64,000 nucleotides of DNA, from positions 327,733 to 391,732 of the forward strand of contig MZZL01000136.1 in assembly GCA_002749535.1 (NCBI GenBank), given 5' to 3'. Position 1 is the stretch's first letter; each line of letters opens with the position of its first letter. Below, in pieces: positions 56,417-64,000 of this stretch. The notes below the pieces were generated by a model that saw only the letters and a list, made by a program, of their open reading frames with translations, was not told the origin of the DNA and ran no database searches. The stretch comes from Apophysomyces variabilis. Its lineage: Eukaryota; Mucoromycota; Mucoromycetes; Mucorales; Mucoraceae. The position numbers and the translations under genes are program-made.

Positions 56417-58140
56417 TGAACCCTCTTTAAAAAGTAGAAAGCAGCAATTCTCTTTATGATGTAGTTAGCATTGGTTCTTGGTGCTGACATAGAACAAATT
56501 ATTTTCTTATACAAACTGTTAATGCATTCTATACATCTTACAGAGATTGCATAGAGAAGACTAAGGTTGCACATAATAGAAGCAATGTGGCAAAAGTAAT
56601 GCTGAATAATGGTAAACACTAGAGGCTTAAAAGTGGCATTGTTGTTATTGTACTTTTGAAGCAAGAAAGTTTGCCAGTTTGCAATGTTCCTTACAAAAGT
56701 AAAAGGTTAGTTTATATTTTTATATCTTTTGTATTACTTACCTCTCAATAACATCCAGGTCTGAATCAGTGTACATTCACTGCAGACACAACTGGCAAGT
56801 GATAACAAGATCCATCACAGCTTTACAGGTCTCTTTTTCTTCCAAACCTTCTACTACTACCATTAGCACAGCATATAACAAAAAGTCCAGCCAATCAACT
56901 GCCTTGTAATAGCCCATGTTTGTTGCAATGTTTTTCCAATGGCCTTGGAATGTAACAGAGATTGTTTGATAGGATCGTTCTATGGCCTCACCAATTGTAC
57001 AGCATGTATTTTGATTCTTGAAAGTAAATAGATACTGTGCAATGATGTTTCTATGCTTATCTAGTTTGTTGTAACCAAACTTCTCCTTGTTATTTATAAG
57101 CATGCTCTAAAGCAATCTTTCTAATCTATGTCTCAATAGATACATCTCATCTAAACTAAAGAAATATGCACCTGTGAACATGCTCAATGATGTGAATAGA
57201 ACTGATGCTTTAATACCTTGTTCCTGTTAAGCATAAGTAATAATTGAAAAAGTTTTTTAGTATATAATATATAACTTATGATAAGATCCATCTCATATAC
57301 TATATCATCTTGAGCAAATTGTTTCTGTAGACGTTTTTAGAAAGGTAGTAATAGATTAGGGATGAAGTACATACTACTAGTTTTTTCTCCTCTGATGAGA
57401 CACTGCTAGCAACCATAGTAAGAGAAAAAGCTAGTATGGTTGCAGAGGCTAGCAACTACAGAGATGTTACTAGTAGTGAGAAGTAAATAGACTTTTGCAG
57501 CAATCTTACTACCATCAAGAGTTTTAATGACCAAGCTATTGCGTTCAAGGTCTTGCAGCTCATGAAAGAATGGCCAAAAAAGGACCAGATACTCTTTGGG
57601 GCACTTGGACCTAGTGTGATGCCTAACTGAAGCATGTTGCAGTTTTCATAACTGAAAAGGCAAGGCAACTTGATTAGTTTTGTCATGCAAATTTGTTTAA
57701 CATTACCATTTAGAGGGGTCAAAGTTAAGAACCACCAGGTGCATTATCATCAATGAGGTGTTGCTGCTATTAAAAGGTTAGAAACTGTTAACATATAAAG
57801 AGAGACTGATGTTATAGCTTTTTCTCAATAGCTGCTTCTCATTATACAGTGATTTATATACTTGGCCATCAAAGAAGTCCATATATATTCTGTCAGTATA
57901 CTCACATGAATGGCAGTAGGAGAGCAACTTATAAGTTTCCTTATCACTCAGCATGAGGGCAAGCTGCTCAGCAACCAGAAGCATAGTCATACTTTGCACT
58001 GGCTTCTTAATAACCTCGCCATTCAACTGACATTTATTTAACTCTGTATAATATGCTTTGCCGCAGTGTAGACACTTCATCATATCATTATGGCTTATAT
58101 ATAGAATGCAACTTTCTGGACAAACGTCATATATCTTTGG
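56417..58140 (-). pseudogene. TNP2-like transposase of CACTA-3
   Basis: On the minus strand the N-terminal family signature PKIYDVCPESCILY and CLHCGKAYY lies at about 58040-58140. YMDFFDGQVYKSLYNEKQ and NISLSLYVNSF follow at 57780-57880 (TNP2 core, equivalent to CACTA-2 DIFDGEVYQ and LFVNSFNLFK). LGITLGPSAPKSIWSFF appears near 57600, SYQTISVTFQGHWKNIAT and YKAVDWLDFLLYAVLMVV at 56850-57000, and FTIIQHYFCHIASIMCNL with NANYIIKRIAAFYFL at 56430-56620. These occur in family order, and introns with GT/AG borders separate them. The N-terminus is cut near 58140 by hAT-V and the C-terminus by hAT-III at 56416; the missing C-terminal part may lie in 37179-37616. Decayed, with stops. Confidence 0.78.
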
Positions 58141-58141
58141 C

Positions 58142-61100
58142 TAAGGCTTGAATGTAGACCGGAAAAGCCTGAAGCCTGGCCCAGTTCAGCCCAGCCCATC
58201 AGCACTTGGTCCATAGATCAGGCTCAAATTTTATAGCCCAATGGAAACTGGGCTAATATATAGGCCCAGCCCAGATTGAGTCCCATTTTTCCATTTTCCC
58301 ACTTTTCCATGGGCCTTTTAAACACCTTTGGGCTTATCATGCAAGTTATTAACTTTATTACTAAGGAACATGTTCTCTTTTATGATTGAAAAATTTTTTT
58401 TATTTATTTTGCTCTCTTGTTCTTCTTCATCTTTATCCTTTTCTTTTTTTTTTCTTAAACATAGTAAGGTTGGAAGAGTAAAGGCAAAGGTAGTCTTTTC
58501 TTTTTCTGTTTTTCTATTTTTCTGTTTTTTCCATTTTTCTTTTTCTTCTTTATGTTAGCCTGTTTTTATATTTCTCCATTTATTTTTTTTCCGTTTCTCT
58601 GTTTTTTCTATTTTTTTCTCAAGCACAATTGCAAGAATGTCCTTTCATGAAGAAGTAAACTTCATCAGTGATTCTTTCTCACTTGCTGGAGCTCCAAGTA
58701 CTTTAACTGATGACATTCAAAGCATCTCCATTTCAGAATCATCAGCATTACCATGTATTAGACAAAAGCGAAAACAAACAACAAGTATTGTATGGCAGTT
58801 CTTCAAAAAGCTAGAATGGACAGAGCAAGTAAAACGTGCTCAATGCAAGTTGTGTGAAGGGTACGTTTACAATTACCATTATGTCTCTAGATTCTTACTA
58901 GAGTAATTAGAAAAAATACAAAAGTCATCGTCAATTGCCATGGTGGAAGTACCAAACAAGCATTGTTGCATTTGAAAAACAAACATCACAAGGAGCACAC
59001 CAGTGCAATGGGTCAAACAACAACAGGCCTAAACAAATACTTTAACAGGTGAGCTATACCTTATATTTCATGTTGTACTTATATACATCCTTATTTTTTT
59101 TAGCTCGCAGCCTAAGCCCTTTAACCAGAATGACTTTTGAAAAAAACTTGCACAATGGATAGTTGCCAATGATCAACCATTCTCTGAAGTCAACTCTATT
59201 CATTTCTATAGTTTAATTAACACCTTGCAACCCAATACTGTTCTTGTGTCTGGTAAAACAATTTGAAACAACATCATCCAAAGCTTTGAGGATGGTCGTA
59301 TGCTTCTGAAAAAAAAACTCAATGTGAGTATTAGCTTGTATAACATAAATGACTCTAATAATATTTAGGATCTTGACGCAAAACTATTAATCACACTAGA
59401 TGTTTGGACTTTGCCAAACTATCATTTGTTTCTTAGAGTAACTGGCCATTATGTTGATAATAACTGGGAACTTCAAGATGTACTACTAGATTTTATATCA
59501 ATAACTGGTATACATAGTTAAAAAAAACTTGGCTAATGTGTTCATGAACTTAATAGACAAGTTAAACATCACAACAAAAGTAAGAATATAAGTATTATGA
59601 TCAGCATTTTAAATATACTATAGATTCTTGCCATCATGACTGACAATGCTACAAACAACAATACAATGATGGCAGTTCTTGAATGCAAGTGGAAAAACTG
59701 TGGAGTTCAGTTCAATGCAGCTAAGTAACATCATCGTTGTATTGCCCACATCATCAACCTTGGTGTACAAAATGCTCTCAAAAGTCTGAATGTACTGTCT
59801 AGCCATAAAGAAACTATGTCCATTAAAGTTTTAGAGAATATTGGCATTACAAACACGATCAACAAGGTAATTGTGCCTCTTGTTTAGTTTATAAGTCTTG
59901 GAATAATAAACTAGGAAAATATATTGTTTAGCTCTAGTGTTTAGTTTGTACAATTTATTTATCAGTTAAATAGTGTGAACAACTTGAGACATATATCAAA
60001 GCTACTCTAAACTGTCTATCTATTCAACTCACTCTTGACTGCAAGACATGATAGAACTTGACCATGAAGATAATTGACAATGCTATCAAGTTGAAAATGC
60101 CATTAATGATTCTAGTGACTACCAAAAAAAGAACAATGGGTATGTTCTAACTAAGTGACTGTGAATAAGACTTATTGGCCAACTTTTCAGACTTATTTTC
60201 TGTAAGTACAAGTATTTCTACATTTGACAATTGTTTAACCATCCCATTTTAAAGATTTTTCAAAAAATAACAACATTTTTATCTGCATTGAAGTATCTAA
60301 TAATTAATGCTGTCATCCTTGCTTACAACGTGATAATAGACAAGTTAAATATATACCAATTATCTTCAAGTGAACTCACCACTGCTGCTGAATCTTGCTT
60401 TATAAAATTGAAAAAATATTACTGCAAAACTGACCTTTCGCCCATCTGCTCAGTTGCTACAAGTAAGTTCATGCTTTTATGCAGCACTTCAACTGATATA
60501 CTGTATTTTTCTTTTAGTCCTTGACCCATATTTGAAAACTGATTATTACTGTATGCATGACTGGGGCACTAAATAGATTGACTTTTGCATTGATTAATGT
60601 CAGACTGTCTATAATGAATACAAGCCATTTATTTTATATGATAACACTGATAATGTTCCTATAGCATCTGATGAAAGCTTGTATCAATTAACTAATCCTA
60701 GTTTTGACAATGATCTGGACGATTTCATGAAGCATATATATGGTGAAAGCAGTAGCATAGCGTTGAAAAAGAAAAACAAAAACACTGAACTTGACAATTA
60801 TCTTAAAAAAGAAAAAGAAATGACAAAAACTCCATTGTTGTAGTGGTGCAACAGAAGATCAGTTTACTTAGTGCTCTCCTGTATAGCACGTGATTACTTA
60901 GCAATTCCAGGTATAGTCAATCTTTAGTGATCATTCTGATAGCTCTGTATTGAACACTTGAATAGGGTCTAGTGTGCTGGTTGAACGTGTGTTTTCTGAT
61001 AAAAGAAATCTTGTTTCACAGAACCAATCATTGTTGAATATAGAGACAATCTGCGCATGCATGTTGAAAAAAGATCGAATTTGCTCACAATTGTACTAAT

Positions 61101-61574
61101 GCTATCATCGCCCTGTTTTCTTTTTTATATTTATTTCTTCTTTATTCAGTGCTCTTTTTTTTTTATTATTGCTTTAAATCATTTTTTTATATATTCTTTA
61201 ATGCCTTCTCATATAATAAATGCAACTTAGGTTGACATTTACCAAATTATATTTGCAATAATATAAGATGTTACTGATTAGCATTTGTTCTAATTATCTT
61301 GTTCTTACTAGATTACATTTTCAACCTAATTTATTAAAACTTAGTCTAAGCCTTTAAAAGAGGACCTCAATAGGCTCCAAGTGAAACTTAGGCCCATATA
61401 AAGTGGCCCAATAGGCCTTAGACCATACTTTTAACTCAGATAAGATGGCCCAATAGACCTTAGGTCAATATATTGGCCCAGCCCAGTTATGACCCAGCCC
61501 AGTTATAACCTGGCCCAAATTGACTCAACCTAAATTGGCCCAGCCCAGATTGGCCCAACCTATTTTATACCCTA
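58142..61574 (+). mobile_element. hAT-V: second copy of hAT-I, hypermutated
   Basis: From about 58570 to 61570 it aligns with hAT-I (offset about 58578), including the GGCCCA-rich 3' end. The right terminus is ..TATACCCTA at 61574, followed by GGAGTAAA. The left arm holds similar GCCCAGCCCA motifs from about 58176, but a matching inverted repeat and target duplication were not found, so the left limit (about 58142, TAAGGCTTGAATG) is uncertain. It lies between the N-terminus of the CACTA-3 transposase and the CACTA-3 right arm. Confidence 0.8.
58637..61099 (+). pseudogene. hAT-V transposase, riddled with transition-type stops
   Basis: The exon-intron layout is the same as for hAT-I at 59-2521. 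In the first exon (224 nt) all seven differences from hAT-I are C-to-T or G-to-A. At least nine in-frame stops are visible, including TGA 59138 and 60049 (from CGA), TAA 59726 (from CAA), TAG 60052 (from TGG), and further TAG/TAA at Trp and Gln codons near 60175, 60575, 60597 and 60842. The TGA at 59264 is shared with hAT-I. One inserted base near 59520 shifts the frame, and a deletion in intron 7 compensates the length. Conversely, hAT-V keeps TGG where hAT-I has TAG (1111). It is non-functional. Confidence 0.9.
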
Positions 61575-62578
61575 GGAGTAAATATAACATCAGCTGATAT
61601 TCTAGAGCAGACTTTTCTGTCTTTGCTGCTATAGTGCTGTGCAGAGAAAAGGGGAAGACAGGGCAGGCGTCACATAGATTAGATAGAAACAAACAGCCAA
61701 TAAATGCCTTTTATTTTTTAATGACAAATTCATGCCAGTCTTTTTTTAGTTGCATACTTTTTTCTTTTACTTTGCTTACTTTTTCTGTTGCTTTACTTTT
61801 CTCTTGCCATTGAAACTCCATTTTCCTTATAGTAAAATGCCTGTAAGTATTCAATTTTTTTATTCTGTCAGCTAACATTCTATTATATAAAGGACAGCTA
61901 CTGTAATGCCATGTCTCCTAAAGGTTCTAGCCTGTTATTTCATTCTGCCTTTCCTTAAGATCATATGTAAGACGCCGTCTTTCTGTACTATTCTTTCTCA
62001 CTTGTATTATTACTTTAGCATTCGCTTTCTTAAGGTCTAAATCGTTGGCTCTACTTTTAACATGATTGCATTATGTTTTTTACAAAGTAATCTATTCAGG
62101 TAAATTAACTTTTCCTATTAGTCATCTCATATTTACAGGTAAATTTAGTTTTTCAGTTACATTTTCTTGCTGTCTATTTCACTGTAAGTCTTTTCTTATT
62201 CTTAATGGATAGTTGCTTACCTGTTTTTGTGCTCCTTTTTATTTTAGTCTTCAACCTCATTGTTGTCTTTTTTACACTGGTAATAACCATATCCATATAT
62301 TAGTATCACTTCTTACATACTTATTAGGCTGTTCTGTTCTCTGACTTCAGACTTATCATTGTTTTTACATGCTCATCAATTGGTCAACGTCAATGTTCAT
62401 ATTTGTTTCACAGTTTAAGTATGTAGAAGCAAGTGTGCGATCATATATATTTATTAGTTGTTAAACTATTCTTTTAGTATTAGGTAAGTATGGTAATGTA
62501 GGGATACACTAGGTATATGTTTATTGTTAGTACAATTACTGGGGTCGATTTATCCAATAAAAGCTATTATTTACAATC
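61575..62578. other. Non-coding T-rich stretch
   Basis: No supported ORF. Short GTAAG/TTTAG pairs suggest possible old introns but no protein motif is seen. By position it could be the right arm of CACTA-3. Confidence 0.5.
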
Positions 62579-62804
62579 ACTACTTTTTACTGTTTTTTCC
62601 TACTTTAAATGATCACTACTTTCAGTGATTTTCCCTACTTTCAGTGATCCCTACTTTTAGTGGATTTTCTCTACCTGTACAAAAATAGGGATCACTGTTT
62701 TTAGTATTTTTTCTCTACTTTCAGTAATCACTACTTTCAGTGGATTTTCTCTACCTATACAAAAATAAAAATTACTACTTTCAGTAAACCCGGTTACTGT
62801 AGTG
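62579..62804. repeat. CTACTTTCAGTGAT repeat array and probable CACTA-3 right terminus
   Basis: Repeated CCTACTTTCAGTGATT and GGATTTTCTCTACCTRTAC units end in CCCGGTTACTGTAGTG. Reversed, this reads CACTACAGTAACCGGG, a CACTA-like terminus. Immediately beyond it an RT coding remnant begins abruptly, so 62804/62805 is an insertion junction. The units are complementary to the 41-bp repeats at 31827-32110. Confidence 0.65.
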
Positions 62805-63100
62805 GCAGATGTGAGTCTGAAAGGTATTATAGTGAACTTATAAGTACCCTTCTTGATAACAAATCCAGTTTTTTCTATAGATAATTCCACCATAAGAACT
62901 TGCTAGTATCTAGACGCTGCATCTAGAGTGGAAAACCAAGTGGAACCTCTAAGAGAATCCAGTAACTCATCGATGTGCAGTAAGGGAAATACATCTTTGA
63001 TAGTTATTTAGTTCAGCTTGCAATAATTGATAACTATTTGTAATAATCTATCACGCTTTTATACAAAGAAAACTGGCGATGTCCAAGTTTCTTTTAAAGG
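62805..63100 (-). pseudogene. Degraded Ty3/gypsy reverse transcriptase remnant
   Basis: Minus-strand reading, with stops, gives SPVFFVYKS near 63080 and then FPLLHIDELLDSLRGSTWFS. TLDAASRY, stop, QV follows, then EKTGFVIKKGTYKF and IPFRLTSA, after which homology stops at the CACTA end. This is the RT fingers-palm segment ([43 protein letters not shown] in the family). It is more diverged from A-E than they are from one another, so it is an older or different lineage and probably the oldest layer of the nest. Confidence 0.75.
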
Positions 63101-63179
63101 TTATATTAACCCTAAATTGAGTATATGTCATATTTGACATAACATAAGTATCATACATACTTCTTCTACTGAGTCTAAA

Positions 63180-63640
63180 CGATCTTTATATGAGTTTATT
63201 ATACTATCAGCACTATATCTACAGATAAGAACCTGCATCAGCCAGACATTTACTTAAGGATTGTTATAATCTGAGATACTAGAACACTCTGCTATGATCT
63301 TAAGGTACCCCAGCATATCCTATCTCATGATTGTGCGACAAGATAATTACGATGATGATGATCTTAGCAATAGACACAGTGATTAATAAGCGTCCCTGAT
63401 TTATGCATTAGATGACCAATATTCAGACTCAGCTATATGACAGCTTCTCTGACAAAAGATGAATAATCATTCATTGTCATCAATCTACCATGAACAGTCA
63501 GTGCTTATGCATCTTCTGATTACTAAGACATTTAACTAAGCATGCAAAGGATATAAATACTGCTAGTAGACAATTGTAATCAAGATATCTTTTTTCATTT
63601 TTGAATAAACCTCCGCTAAGAGTCTCAAAGTATTTACTGC
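63180..63640 (+). promoter_or_regulatory. Possible LTR or promoter upstream of the last ORF
   Basis: A TATA box (TATAAATA, 63552-63559) and an AATAAA motif (about 63604) are spaced as in a fungal LTR, 85-135 bp before the ORF at 63688. LTR ends were not defined, since the partner would lie outside the window. Confidence 0.4.
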
Positions 63641-63687
63641 CATTTTCTCTTACTAATTCTTCATTTTTTACTTTGAATACTCTACTC

Positions 63688-64000
63688 ATGTCTACCAACA
63701 ACTCTACTGAATCTCCTGCTATGGTCTCTACTGAGGTTATTACTCCTACTGAGGAAATCATTCTGGAATCTATTGATGGTTCTTCTGTTCTGTCTGAACT
63801 GATGGAGGATGTTGTAATGTCTTCTGAGGAAGAGAATGCAATGGAAATTCTGGACAATGAAGCTGCCGTTGAAACTTTACCTGCGGCCAAAGATATATCC
63901 TTTTCTAAACATGCAAATACCAAAACGCGAATCCTTTCCATGATTTCTCACTACAGAAAAAAGTTGGACAAGCTAATCATAGATTATCAAGAAGCCCTAC
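63688..64000 (+). CDS. Partial acidic N-terminal ORF, possible gag start
   Basis: An ATG at 63688 opens an uninterrupted frame of 104 codons that leaves the window. The sequence starts MSTNNSTESPAMVSTEV and is rich in Ser, Thr and Glu up to about residue 70. It then turns basic and helical (RILSMISHYRKKLDKLI). Low-complexity N-termini followed by a helical segment also open the gypsy F Gag, and an LTR-like promoter lies upstream, so a Gag of another LTR element is the best guess. Nothing is recognised with certainty. Confidence 0.5.
   Translation, partial: MSTNNSTESPAMVSTEVITPTEEIILESIDGSSVLSELMEDVVMSSEEENAMEILDNEAAVETLPAAKDISFSKHANTKTRILSMISHYRKKLDKLIIDYQEAL

Noticed and set aside
63498..63941. 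147-aa minus-strand ORF at the right edge
   Set aside because: It is antisense to the open plus-strand frame from 63688, Ser/Thr-rich only as a complement of that frame, and shows no motif or promoter.

Overview
This window looks like a eukaryotic, very probably fungal, transposon graveyard. It is AT-rich, the genes that can be modelled carry short GT-AG introns of about 40 to 65 nt, and it mixes hAT, CACTA/TNP2, Merlin and Ty3/gypsy elements as early-diverging (Mucoromycota-type) fungal genomes do. The phylum is an inference from style and not proven. The only gene likely to be intact and host-owned is a tRNA-Glu(CTC) at 31332-31403 on the minus strand. Almost every protein gene belongs to a mobile element and most are broken, largely by CGA/CAA/TGG to stop changes, that is C-to-T or G-to-A.

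Left block (1-31304). hAT-I (1-2964) sits in the pol gene of gypsy A (2965-5890). Gypsy C (5891-12755) follows directly and carries a roughly 0.5 kb foreign segment in its protease and a 1.3 kb CACTA-type non-autonomous element in its integrase. Next come a candidate solo LTR, two tandem LTR copies, and gypsy B (13714-19057, minus). Gypsy D (19072-26194, minus) is split by a Merlin transposon (20303-22151) that itself holds a tRNA-derived SINE-like segment. Gypsy E (26201-31304, plus) ends 27 bp from the tRNA gene. B, C, D and E share a primer-binding site and belong to one lineage. In C, D and E the gag-pol frame reads through the polypurine tract into the 3' LTR.

Right block (about 31.8-62.8 kb) is a nest. 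A degenerate CACTA/TNP2 element (CACTA-3; its gene fragment is at 56417-58140 and its right end probably at 62804) appears to contain hAT-II (32980-37170), hAT-III (37617-56408) and hAT-V (about 58142-61574, a second copy of hAT-I). hAT-III is split by hAT-IV (40261-44960), which holds a solo LTR, and by a second CACTA element, CACTA-2 (44977-54968). CACTA-2 in turn contains the chromodomain gypsy element F (49100-54625). Target-site duplications support five of these insertions: imperfect 7/8 for hAT-II, GTTGTAGA for hAT-III, GTTGCATA for hAT-IV, CAT for CACTA-2 and ATAAG for gypsy F. Removing hAT-IV and CACTA-2 restores the hAT-III transposase frame through its zinc-finger region.

Right edge (62805-64000). 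A degraded reverse transcriptase remnant on the minus strand is cut by the CACTA-3 end. It is followed by an LTR-like stretch and an open, Ser/Thr/Glu-rich ORF that runs off the window and may be the start of another gag. All calls rest on reading the sequence and on motif recognition; no database search was possible.
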